Source: Cytidiella melzeri
Lineage: Eukaryota; Basidiomycota; Agaricomycetes; Polyporales; Irpicaceae
Assembly: GCA_022592445.1 (NCBI GenBank)
Contig: JABYQR010000080.1
Span: 79,016-143,015 of the forward strand
Reading direction: 5' to 3'
Length of the DNA: 64,000 nucleotides
The notes under the pieces are model-generated. The model was given only the letters and a program-made list of their open reading frames with translations, was not told where the DNA came from and did not search any database. Made by a program: the position numbers and the translations under genes. Below are positions 18,801-28,245 of the stretch, piece after piece (the stretch's first letter is position 1; every line of letters starts with the position of its first letter).

Positions 18801-19763
18801 AATCAACTCAATTGCATGGTCATATGACTTGTGTTCTGGAAGCCGTTGAGATTCCGTTTCAGAGAAAATGTGAGCGTGTTGTCGATATTGCTCAGGTACC
18901 ATCTCCTCAAAGGTTTTGACTGGTTTAACCCGGTTCTCAACCTCAGCTAGTTCACTAGAGTATGTGTATCCTGCTAGAGTGAACAGGCGTTCGCCTTCCT
19001 GTACCATAGGTGTCGGACGTGTGCGTACAATGCGTCGGGGAGTTCCTTTTCCACCGAGCTGAGTAGTGGCCTGTGCCTGTAACTTCGGCGATTCGGTCTC
19101 ATCCAAACTTCCTGAACCTTCCGTGGTTTCCTCAATGTCTTCTTCGGCATCCTCCGTATCCACCGGCAAGTACGGGAGTTGTTCCACAACTTTCCGTAGT
19201 CCCGGAGTTCTCTTCCTACGTTTAGGCTCAGCCGTTCTCTTAGCTGCAACCTCCTTCGCCTCATCAACCCGTTGCCTGGGTTTACATGCATCAGGACATC
19301 CATCCATCCTGATGATGCCTTCGTACCAATCAATGGTGGGGTTATGGTACCGCAACCAATCGATTCCTATAATTACGTCTTCGGGTCCAATATCAGTGAC
19401 CGTGAAGATGGTCCTCTCCTCGTGGTCCCCTATCCTCATATTGAGAATGGCAACTTCGTCAATAGCCCCGTCTCGATTTGGGGTTCCGTCTATGTTGTAC
19501 ACCGGAATGGGTTGTTTCAACTTCCGGGTTCTGATACGATGCTCTCGAACAAACCGTTTATGAATGAATAGTGTCGAGGCTCCACTATCAATCATTGCTG
19601 CGACTTCTTTAGATCTCCGCACTCCTGAAACTGTGATGGGTACGTGAAAATGTTCCGATTCAGAACCAGTCTCTAATACATCAGACGCGAGTACGGAAAA
19701 TCTATTGTTACATGGTATACGCGGGGCGCGTGCTTGCGCAGCTCGAATCACGGCCCGAATCAA
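15811..19763 (-). pseudogene. Element B Pol, broken by a 1-nt deletion in RT
   Basis: Two open frames (18453-19763, 436 residues; 15811-18423, 870 residues) together make one Pol. The first holds the protease (MIDSGAST near residue 58, VIIGIDWL) and the start of RT (KKKDGKLRPVQDYRKL, FFTKLDVRWGYNNVRIKEGD). The frame is lost within 'KEGDE..', where element A reads DEWKGAFVTNRG; one nucleotide is missing near 18466. The second frame resumes at 'MFFGLTNSPATFQ' and carries YLDDILIY, RNase H (LETDASG, YEIYDRELMAI, FSDHKN), integrase (HHDLPAAGHPGRYKT...CDTCQRTK; D in TTDFIV, D in ISDRGS, E in KTEHMNQE) and a chromodomain (YEVEQILDSRI...YRVKWRGYPDSENSWEP). Pol sits in the -1 frame relative to gag. 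Confidence 0.9.
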
Positions 19764-20821
19764 AAACCCTCCTCAAGTCTCTTCTTGAGGTCGGCATTCT
19801 CCGCCTTCAACTTTTCCAGCTCTCCAAGTATTGCGTTTAGGGTTACTTCTGATACCCCTGACGGAATTGGCTCTCCGGTTGCCTCCGGTTTCTTCCCTTC
19901 GGCTTTAGAGGTCGAGGCCTCTGCATTGGTAGCTGCTACACGTGGTCCACGAGGAGGTGGACGAGGGACTGCGGGTTTGGTACATGTGCGCGCAATATGA
20001 TTGGGATCCGTTGTGAGTTCCTGGCAGTTATAACACCGCCGTCCTTGTTGCATCTTGGAGGCGTCAACCTCCATAGGAACCGGACCGTTGGAAGGACGGG
20101 GAGCCGGGGTAAACCTGGGCTGGGACTGGGTAGGTCTCGTCGTCGTCGACGAGGGAACAGACGGAATTTTCTTCTCCGTCGTTTCTCTGATGCGGGCATA
20201 CGCAGCCGCCATTTTCAGAGACCTGTCAATCCAACCTTGGTAATTGGTCGGTGGAGCTTCAGCCGTTGCCAGTCGCCCATAGATGTATTCAGGGAGACCC
20301 TTTATGAACCGGATCTCCTTGTCCTTGTCGCTCAACCCATTGATGCGACCCACGTATGACTGAAAGTCAGTGACGTATGTGCCGACATCCCGCGCATTCT
20401 TTTCCTTCTTCTCAGCTCCACAGAGCTTCTCCAGTTCACGAATAGCCGTATCTTCGGGCGTTGCATCGCCGAAGTACTTCTTGAGCTCCGTCTTAAACTT
20501 GGCCCATGTATCGAGGTTGGCCGGCAAACTACCGTTGTGGTCAGCCATATGGTCCGTGACCGGTATTGCCCATTGGGCGGCCTTTTCTGACAACCGGTAG
20601 ATTGCTGTCAGGACCTTGGTTCTTTCATCGGCAATACTGGCGGTTACCCAGTACGCCTCGCATTGTGACAAGAACCGTTCTAAGTCACGGCCATGTTCGC
20701 CCTTGTATCTATCGGGCTTGGTGTCGTTATTGTTGACCGTGACTTGCGGTCTTGGCATTGCTTGTGTAACTGCAGCTACAATGGCTGCAATCAAGGCAGG
20801 ATCGACTGCGGGTGTTGTCAT
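19760..20821 (-). CDS. Element B Gag
   Basis: From the ATG at 20821, 353 residues: 'MTTPAVDPALIAAIVAAVTQ', a capsid-like core ('RFLSQCEAYWVT', 'DTWAKFKTELKKYFGD', 'YVTDFQSYVGRINGLSDKDK'), one zinc-knuckle-like motif (CYNCQELTTDPNHIARTC) and a C-terminal coiled coil (ELEKLKAENADLKKRLEEG). The frame is open upstream to 21217 and includes the 'EICEQQPCPNR' segment shared with element A, so Gag may be longer at its N-terminus by about 130 residues if initiated upstream. The stop TGA follows a TTTTT run, and pol is in the -1 frame, as in element A. Confidence 0.85.
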   Translation of the reverse strand: MTTPAVDPALIAAIVAAVTQAMPRPQVTVNNNDTKPDRYKGEHGRDLERFLSQCEAYWVTASIADERTKVLTAIYRLSEKAAQWAIPVTDHMADHNGSLPANLDTWAKFKTELKKYFGDATPEDTAIRELEKLCGAEKKEKNARDVGTYVTDFQSYVGRINGLSDKDKEIRFIKGLPEYIYGRLATAEAPPTNYQGWIDRSLKMAAAYARIRETTEKKIPSVPSSTTTRPTQSQPRFTPAPRPSNGPVPMEVDASKMQQGRRCYNCQELTTDPNHIARTCTKPAVPRPPPRGPRVAATNAEASTSKAEGKKPEATGEPIPSGVSEVTLNAILGELEKLKAENADLKKRLEEGF

Positions 20822-21217
20822 CGTGACAGGTGCGGAATTGATGGGGACGACGGTGGGCGCTTCAGGAGTTACCGGTGGGATTTCCGGTATGGTTTCGGGA
20901 ATGATGGGAACAGGGGTAGCAGTGGTGGTTTCCGGTGAAACTGCTGTGACTAAACTGGTATCAAGTTCTGGAACTTCGACTTCTCCCGGAACTTGAACAA
21001 TTAACGATATTTGACTGTTATCGCAGGCTACGTATCCACGGTATCGTTGTCCTTCTCTGAAATGACGGGATACTACAAACTTTTGATTTCGATTTGGACA
21101 CGGTTGTTGTTCGCAGATTTCAATATACGCGTGGTCCTCTTCGTTATCGTGACAATCCTGAAGATCGTCGGGATCGAAGACGTGGAAACGGTTATCGCAC
21201 TCAATGATTGCTGTCTA

Positions 21218-22045
21218 CTACAAAGGAAGTTTCTCAAAGTATCCTCCGTCCGCTACAAAAGCAACTCGACTCGTAACCTCCGTCAACCTCTTGCGCAATT
21301 GCGTGAAGTTGATCTGCCCTACTGACTGTAAGCCCCAGTTCAGTGCCTTGAGCTGGGCAGGTGTGCGTGTGGAGAGTACTTCCTCCGTGTGTTCGACGAG
21401 GTGCAGAAGCTTGTCGTTGAGTAACAGGACTGATCTAACCTGTGAATCGTTGCGGTCGCGAGTGAGTTCGATCAGAATCTTGAGGCGTCTGGTAGTGGCC
21501 TCGATCTTCGGCTTGAGGATGCCGACTTGATCCTTGATGGAAAACTTGTGGAAGTCAAGGGTCACAGGTTTTTGTGCGTCTGGACGAGGTGGCGGGGGTG
21601 CCCGAGCAATGCGGTCCTTGAGAGACGGTTTCTCAAATCGATCGGCGAGTGTTTGTGCGCGTTCCGTGCGTGCACGTTCCTTAATAGACTCGTTGTCACG
21701 AGCAAACTTTTCGTGGTCGAAGGCTGGGAGTCTGGTGCCGAGGGGGTGATAGTGGGGACGACGTGAGACGTAGGAGACGATAGCTTCGAGGTCCTTCTCT
21801 GTATAGAGGTGAGGACGTCCTTGCTCACGTAGTTCTCGGCGAGCTTCAAAGAAGGACTCGGGTACGCGGCGACGAATGCGTATGTCCTTAGGCACTACAA
21901 CCACGAAATGAGATGTAAGGTCAAAGGTCCGGGCCAATACAACGTACTGGTAAACCGGGGGGACTAAACTTTTTAAAACTTTTTGGGGAATAGGGAAGTG
22001 TGCGTTTGCGCGACGTCCAGGCGAGCGTACAGAGATTCTACCTAA
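21218..22045 (-). CDS. Element B upstream ORF ('ORF0')
   Basis: An intact frame upstream of gag and in the same frame as gag, separated from it by two consecutive TAG stops (21215-21220). It lacks an ATG and is open from the LTR edge. The conserved part starts at Val-Pro-Lys-Asp (about 21892), directly preceded by GTGGTTGTAG, a possible splice acceptor at the same place as in element A. Conserved blocks are YTEKDLEAIVSYVSRR, 'FARDNESIKERARTERAQTL' and ALNWGLQSVGQINFTQLRK. The composition is strongly basic and helical, about 220 residues from the VPK. No known domain was recognised. Conservation between two diverged elements implies it is a real protein. Confidence 0.65.
   Translation of the reverse strand, partial: LGRISVRSPGRRANAHFPIPQKVLKSLVPPVYQYVVLARTFDLTSHFVVVVPKDIRIRRRVPESFFEARRELREQGRPHLYTEKDLEAIVSYVSRRPHYHPLGTRLPAFDHEKFARDNESIKERARTERAQTLADRFEKPSLKDRIARAPPPPRPDAQKPVTLDFHKFSIKDQVGILKPKIEATTRRLKILIELTRDRNDSQVRSVLLLNDKLLHLVEHTEEVLSTRTPAQLKALNWGLQSVGQINFTQLRKRLTEVTSRVAFVADGGYFEKLPL
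21957..21996 (-). promoter_or_regulatory. Conserved leader motif of element B
   Basis: In the sense direction this reads CCCC, AAAAAGTTTTAAAAAGTTTA, C-run: the counterpart of the motif in element A's leader, about 50 nt inside the 5' LTR. Its function is not known from the sequence. Confidence 0.5.
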
Positions 22046-22554
22046 TGTCAGGAACACAACCAAACTCTATGAAGAGCGAGGGAGTGACGACAAGGGGGGA
22101 GGAACGACGAGCGGACTCGCGTGGACGATGACGACAGGGATAATGATGATGAGGAAAGAGGGAGATACGACGCCGAGGGAGTAGCTAACAGTGAGCTAAA
22201 GACCAGGTTATATTAGTACTGTAAAGGACTAGGTACAAGGTGAACGTCACCTAAAGACCAGGAGGTAGAATCTGAGGTCTTTAGGGAGCTACAGAGTGGG
22301 TTTATATACATCTCAGACAAGGACCCCTGGTACCGGGTCTGTACTCCTAACACTGCCGTGGGAATGTATGGTGTGCTATGGTGCGATGTTCTACAATGTT
22401 CCAGCACCTTCTATGATCATGTGACCAGTCTGTCACATGCACTTGATCACCTGCAGTAGCCATGTACCATCGATAAGATAAGATAAGGAAATTGAGAAGG
22501 TAGGATAACGAAAATAAAAGGAAAAGAAAGGAAAAAGTGTGCATGGTCGTGACA
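22046..22554 (-). repeat. 5' LTR of element B
   Basis: 509 bp, followed by the TCGAG duplication (22555-22559). It is about 99% identical to the 3' LTR by eye. Confidence 0.95.
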
Positions 22555-23357
22555 TCGAGCTTCCTCCTTGTGCCGGGCCTTTTTGTGTCATCAACAGCGG
22601 TGTTGCTCGTTGCCCCTCTCGCCATCTTTGTGGAATCAGTGCAGAGAAAATCATTGAAGGTCATCAAGCATCTGAATTTCTGCCTGCTGTTCAACAATTT
22701 CTGCGCTCACGAGGATCCCATCTTACTCCGCAGGTATTTGATCCATTTGACCTCCACAAACAGGTAGTCATCTGGCTACCTCACATACCGGAGACGAGCA
22801 AGAATCACTGTAAGGATGTTGTACGTGCCATGCCCCCCACTGCACGTTCTGGACGGCGCCTTGCACAGCCGTCTCACTTGGATTTTGCTCTGGTATGATC
22901 ATCGGAGTTGGAGCATCCCTCCTCATTTACAGTAGACACCACATTTCACGGTAAGAATATTCTTGCTACATGGTTGCTATGCTCACAGGTTATGTCAGGA
23001 CTTCGAGTAGCCCATGTCAAGGTTATTTTCCGGCTGCTGTCTCACTTCAACACCAACATTGCGCAGCCGCTAGCGTACGTTGAGTGGCTTACGCTGTTTC
23101 TGAGTTGCGCACCGGATAGTCCAAACGGACTTATCTCTCTTACTCGGTCAACGCGGATGCACCGTCCCCACGCAGAAATCATTGCGCTTGAGTGGATCGT
23201 TTGTTCATGTCACTTGATACCCCACTTCAACCGTGTGAAGGAGCCTCACTGGACATCGGAGAACATTACGGAGCTCTATCAAATGTTCTGGGTAAACCAC
23301 TATATAGACTTTCATTTCTACGCTATGTTTGTACTCCGTCGACGTGACTGCACTTAG
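22555..23357 (+). pseudogene. Plavaka-type transposase, segment 3 (C-terminus)
   Basis: The C-terminal part resumes in frame across the TCGAG site as Leu-Glu-'LPPCAGPFCVINSG'. Recognisable family blocks are 'VFDPFDLHKQVVIWLPHIP', 'DVVRAMPPTARSGRR', 'LRVAHVKVIFRL', 'PLAYVEWLTLF', 'RPHAEIIALEWIVCSCHLIP' and 'FWVNHYIDFHFY', ending at TAG 23355-23357. A stop at 22896-22898 followed by 'ELEHPSSF' suggests an intron or a nonsense change near 22890, and another intron is likely at 22950-22995. With its two LTR insertions and several stops, the gene is dead. Confidence 0.8.
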
Positions 23358-23684
23358 ATGTACAAGATAACAATGATGTATCATAGCTACATATATCTCA
23401 TGCCGAGTTGTGCGCTATTTTGGCAATAGTATCTCCATGTAAAGTCTGATTCTTACACTGCCTGCAATAGTTAATAAACTCTACAGTTGTCTACAGACGC
23501 AACTGTAATCTACAAATAACGCGGCGGGCTATCAACACATCGGTAGCGTCAGTATTTGCCTTGGTGCTACCAACCAAAAGTCACTTTGCTGATGGGCCTG
23601 GCGTCCGTGCCGCTATAAAGTTCAAGTTTGTGTCTAACCTGAAAACCCCTCGTCCTCTCACTCCTCCCCAACGTCAAGTTGGTA
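23358..23684 (+). other. 3' flank of the Plavaka gene
   Basis: AT-rich sequence after the transposase stop, probably the transposon's 3' non-coding end. No terminal inverted repeat could be matched to the left side. Confidence 0.4.
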
Positions 23685-24356
23685 CAGTGTAGGACCGGTC
23701 CTCTGCCCAACAAATGGTGAGAGGTGCATTTGCGCACCAAAACCCGACAAATTTTCATAGCACATTTCTGTACCAGTACTCTATATCTGAAAAAATTCTT
23801 GGACTGCTGACTACTTGAGGTGTTGCTGTAGAAATTGTACAAGTGCGTCGGTTGGCTGCGCTTTGTGGCAGTGAAAACTTGATGATGAGATACCGGCCTT
23901 GATGTCATACACAAGTACATATTCCTAGTTCTCATAAACAAATCCATTATATACTACTACATTGAGGCATTATTGGTTGGGAATGTGCTGCTCTGCGTTT
24001 ACAATAAATTCAGCTCTTCAAAAGCTACAGCACTGTGTGATGCAGCGTGACATCATAGTAGCGCTCGACCGATGCCAGGTCGTTGTCGTTTACCGTAGCG
24101 CCGGCTATTGTGACTGTTACAGCCCAAATATGGCAAGTGTCACACTGGGCAGAGGAATGGGTTTTGTCACACATCCTAGCCCTACCATCAATCCGCTCTA
24201 CACATTCCACACATGCACATAGTCAATAGCAAAAATTTGAGTGGTATGTACAGTCTATTTCCAATCTTCTGAGCAAAAAGAATTGACAGAAATGGTCGAG
24301 ACAAGCGTTCTAGAGGTCAATTTCGAAACGCTGGGCAGAGGACCGGTCCTACACTG
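23685..24356. mobile_element. Tc1/mariner-type MITE
   Basis: Perfect 25-bp terminal inverted repeats (CAGTGTAGGACCGGTCCTCT plus GCCCA) at 23685-23709 and 24332-24356, each flanked by TA (23683-23684, 24357-24358). Terminal CAGT and TA duplication are hallmarks of Tc1/mariner elements. The 672-bp interior has no transposase frame, so it is non-autonomous. The repeat contains the palindrome AGGACCGGTCCT. It lies 32 bp upstream of the start codon of the gene at 24391, in what must be that gene's promoter or 5' UTR. Confidence 0.85.
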
Positions 24357-24390
24357 TATCTGTCAAGATCTCGTCGCATAGCCCTCCGTC

Positions 24391-25505
24391 ATGGTTCACC
24401 TCCTATATCCACTCACCCTTTTCATTATCGCGCTACTGCCGCACATCTCTTCAGGCTTCTCAGCTCGGAACCCCACTTGTGCTATCGTCTCGCGTTCCCA
24501 TCTGAAATTTGAGTTCCCAGGTGTCGACATCCCAAGCCTGTTCGATAGCCAGAACCGGACATTTGACGCGTTGTTCGACATGGGCGAGGATTCTACTTCA
24601 TTGCTTAAGAGCATGGCAGAGTCAGAAAGAGCCGTCTCTACTCTGGCCCAGATTACGAGGACCAGCAGCGTGACGGGAAGAGAAGAAACTGCGACTTTGC
24701 TAGACGATATCGTGCTTGGTATGCAAGACGCTCGTAACCTCTTGGTCACACTGGTCGCACACATCGAGTTTTCCGCGTCGATGTAAGTCTTAAATACGCT
24801 GTACTCCTATTGCAAGGTACTGAATACCGTCGCAGAGTGCTTACATTGTACGACAAAGCCCTTTCTGCCCTTCGACGCCTTGAAGGCGTGCAACACATCG
24901 AAATTGCGGAATCCACTCCCTCGAAGCGAAAGAAAGTAGAGGCATTGACGGCAGGGGTTTCCGAGGAGCTCTTTCAGCTGTTTGACAGCATGGTCATTAC
25001 TTATGAGGATGTCTACACTGGAGCTGCAACGTTCTATGGTCTCGAGGTCGCGGCCGTCGCTGTGCTGCGATCGCGTATGCAGTTCCTGCAGACTGCCTTG
25101 TTCAGTCGTTACCCCGCACATTTTGGTGGTATAGCCGATGTGGATGTCTTTGCCGCGCTTGTGTCGATCCTGCGCGAGGAACGCGCGGATGTCTCCGCGG
25201 TCGATGAACAGACGTTGCAGGAGATCGTATCGTGGACTGAGAAACTGGCGGTTGGTGTGAAAGGCACCCTGCAGGCTTTGGAATGGGCAGAGCGGGACGT
25301 GGAAGCCATTCGAGCTGGTATGTTGCGCGGTGTCAGGGTACCTTTTGCGGAGCAGATTGAGAGGATGCAGCTGGGAGTGGCATTGCTGCAAACGGCTAGG
25401 AATCGTGTCGCGGTGCCTGGTCGGGAGGTATTCGTCAAGAAGTTGAAGGCGGTGTTCAGCGGACCAGCTGTCGAGGGCGGAGGTGTTCAGCAAACTGTTC
25501 TCTAG
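24391..25505 (+). CDS. Predicted secreted helical protein, unknown function
   Basis: Two exons, 24391-24782 and 24836-25505, joined across a 53-bp GT..AG intron, give 353 residues; the frame is kept across the join (Ser-Ile-Val-Leu). The N-terminus MVHLLYPLTLFIIALLPHIS looks like a signal peptide or membrane anchor. The rest is mostly amphipathic helix with a 'STPSKRKKVEAL' basic patch, 'LVSILREERADVSAVDEQTL' and 'QIERMQLGVALLQTARNRV', and could form coiled coil. There is no domain I recognise. A shorter, decayed copy lies at 367-1140, on the other side of the transposon block, so the two are tandem or dispersed duplicates. A MITE sits immediately upstream and may affect expression. Confidence 0.8.
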
Positions 25506-25963
25506 GCCAGAACTCGGAGCGCTGCTGCTTGAAGATTCGCAGAGGAGTAATGGTCACAGCTATATGTTTTTTCTCTAATCTTTTCCTATATGTTGCTTAG
25601 TATGTCTAATATGCCAATATCTCTTGTTTATGAATCAATTTTGCCGTTCACTGGTTTCGAACCTCCTTGTCACGATTGAGTAGAAGACGGCGGGATTGAA
25701 GGCGCATCAACCCGCCTCCTCGTGACCCGGCTTCTTAACCGATCGCGAGTCGCGTCACGGCTGCCGCGTTCCTTTGGTGATGTTCAAAAGGTTTCGGTCA
25801 CCGGCAGGGCCCCGGCGGCCCAGTACGTGACGTGCTCGAGTTGGTTTTTGAGACGTGGCCACCACCACCTCATTTTCCTGCCCCCCTCCCTGTGGCCCCG
25901 ATCCAAACCGCTATAACGAATCCCGGCTCAAAGCCTAAGGTTGTATCGACTCGAACGTTAACG
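25506..25963. other. Intergenic region
   Basis: Contains the 3' flank of the secreted-protein gene and the probable promoter of the next gene. No further feature seen. Confidence 0.5.
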
Positions 25964-27515
25964 ATGACAGTGACCATCCTGGCCTCGCTTTCACTGCTCG
26001 CGCTGGTCGTGACCGCTCGCCCTCTCCTCCCGACCTCAGATGAGACGCATATGTCAGTGTCCATGGTGTTTGACGTGGGGAGGCTTATTACTAACGTTGA
26101 CACATAGAAATGGACCTTCGCCGGACGCTCAGTATGCTATTCAGCTGGCGTTTCAATCACGAATAGGGTACGTCCTTCCATCTCTGATGATCCTGCCTAC
26201 TCTATGAATGCAAGCGTACTTTAACAGCCAGCCCGCACGTTGCTTTGGTCCCTCATGCGAAGATGACGACAACGTTCAAATCCATGTCACGTCCGTGCAA
26301 GAGCTCACCAGTGTTCTCGCCGAACTCGAGGGCCAGGAGGATATCAAAGCTATTGTTCCTCTCGAACCATCTCAAACTGAGGCAAAGGATGACGCGAGAC
26401 ATTACGACTTCCTCATGGGACATGACTTCAAGACAACTGGTACACTACAGGATCCGGGTGACGCGGCTACGCCACCTCCTCCTGTCGTTGCTGGTAATTC
26501 GCAAGATTCCTTGCAGTTGGCAGAGCCCGAACACGAGCCTCAGAATATTCAAGTGACAGAAGTGTCGTCAGCGAACCTTCCGCTTCACGAGTTTGGCTCG
26601 CCTCGCATCGTTGTGCTCACGCTCGCATGTGTAGTGGCCTTTGTTAGCCTGGGCTGTGTCATCAGCCTACTCTATCTAAAGCGTCTCCTGGATGTTTACC
26701 TATGCAAAGCTATGGTGGGTTGGAATACTTTACCCCGGTTCAAGAAGCAGGCCATGCTCGTTGACGTATGTTACGATGACAATTTCGACGGCAGCACTGG
26801 CGATAAACAGGCCCCGTTCCATGATCCTGTTCCGGTCCAGGAGCGCGACGGTGCCGTGGTATCAATGGACGACGACAACTTTAACAAGGAAGATGACGGA
26901 AGCCCAGGAAAGCCGACCGTTGACGAAAGACAACAAGAAATGGATGAGGTGTTCCATGATGCGGAAGGGACCCTCATTGAACTCAGCCAGCCGGACGCAC
27001 TAGCTGCTATCATGAACGCTGTCTCCGATCCCGACGACCTTCCTCTCCCTATCAGCCTCACTCCATTCTCGACACCTCCGCCCAGTCCTCCTCGTACCCC
27101 CCTCCATCGCGCCTTCCAGATGCGCGAAGTATCACCTTCGTCAGTCACACGACCAGCTTGGTCACTTCGAGCAACTGATGCGCCGGCGCTAGGCATGAGC
27201 GGTTCTGCGCCTGCTGCGCCACTTCCTATTCCTGGACGTAGAAAGGATGCTGCAATAACGATCCCTGGTGCCTTCAGTGTGGACGACAACGAGCAAGCTG
27301 TATCCGAGCATAAAACAGGGAGACGTGCCTATCGTGACCCCGTTCCTCAGCTGGATATCGCCTTCGCTATGCAACTTCGACCTGGGCTGGGTATGGGATC
27401 AGACCCTGCATGGCTCGTCCGATTCCTTATGGCTATGTTTGGATGGATGACTGTGCTCTTGGGGGGTAACAACCTGAACGTCCGCACACAACAGCGTCGA
27501 GCGTTACCTTCCTGA
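25964..27515 (+). CDS. Predicted single-pass membrane protein, unknown function
   Basis: ATG at 25964 with a signal peptide (MTVTILASLSLLALVVTARP). Exon 1 ends at 26052, followed by an intron 26053-26107 with a TACTAAC branch-like site. A second intron probably starts at the GTACGT near 26168 and ends at the CAG near 26228; the rest is one long exon to TGA 27513-27515. The protein has an acidic lumenal or extracellular part with CFGPSCEDDD, one transmembrane helix ('IVVLTLACVVAFVSLGCVIS', about 26610-26670), then a long, acidic and Pro/Ser-rich tail likely to be cytosolic. No family recognised. The start exon could belong to a different isoform; the large exon is secure. Confidence 0.7.
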
Positions 27516-28245
27516 TTGTCATGCAATCAGCGGCGTGGCGTGGCCATCTAGATTGCCCACTCGTTCAGGTATTTCGTGCACCTGCCGATCATTTGCCCAC
27601 ATGCACACATACTCATCCACATGCCATTTGCATCCACATTTCATTTACATTTGTTTTGTCTCGCTGCAACCCTTTTGATTTTCTGTTCTCACTGGAAAAT
27701 TTGTCCTGTACTCGTTTAAACCGGTAAACTCGGAGACTTTATGTTTGTGTAGGGTGGAGGGTAGGATGACCATGCAATTCACAATCTTGTACAATCTAGT
27801 CTGTGCTCTGCAGACTTTGTTTTGTACTTGTGCCCTCATCAGCTGACAACATGCTTAGCCACCAAAGGCATCTCCTAGACTATAGAGGCCTCCTCTTTGG
27901 ATGTAACGGCTATCCAACAAGCGACGTGGGAGACTATGACCATTGATAGGAATTACCAGATACTCAAAGCATTGACGAGTATTGACCGTGTATAGTACGT
28001 TCCAGTTGAACATGGTAGTTCACTTGCAATTCAACGTTGAGATCCTCGCGACATTTATTTGCACGTGTTTAGACTCGGGGGCGTGAGTGCCCGATCAAAT
28101 CTCAGTCAAGGACCTCATGAGGCGCGTGATATTGGGCAGAGCGAATGAACGCCACCGTGTAAGTCACTTCCGAGTCTTTCAAGTTGCCCAGTTCAGTTCC
28201 TCTCTGCGACGTGTCTGTCTTGCGAGGCTGGGTCATAATCCAGAG
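27516..28245. other. Intergenic region
   Basis: 3' flank of the membrane-protein gene and 5' region of the ETF-QO gene. An open frame with ATG at 28117, in frame with 28246, and an intron-like stretch (GTAAGT near 28159 to CAG near 28190) make the exact start of the next gene uncertain. Confidence 0.5.

Larger units (their letters stand above)
15290..22554 (-). mobile_element. Ty3/gypsy chromovirus, element B (full length)
   Basis: A 7265-bp element in reverse orientation with the exact target duplication TCGAG at 15285-15289 and 22555-22559. The LTRs of 510 and 509 bp differ at about five positions. Gene order matches element A: 5' LTR, leader motif, upstream ORF, gag, pol with chromodomain, polypurine tract, 3' LTR. 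The LTR sequence is unrelated to A's, and the proteins are clearly diverged, so this is a separate lineage. A 1-nt deletion in RT breaks pol. It split the same Plavaka gene that element A split, at a second site. Confidence 0.95.

Noticed and set aside
24807..25493. Long minus-strand frame (228 codons)
   Set aside because: It is the exact antisense of the second exon of the secreted-protein gene and has no features of its own.
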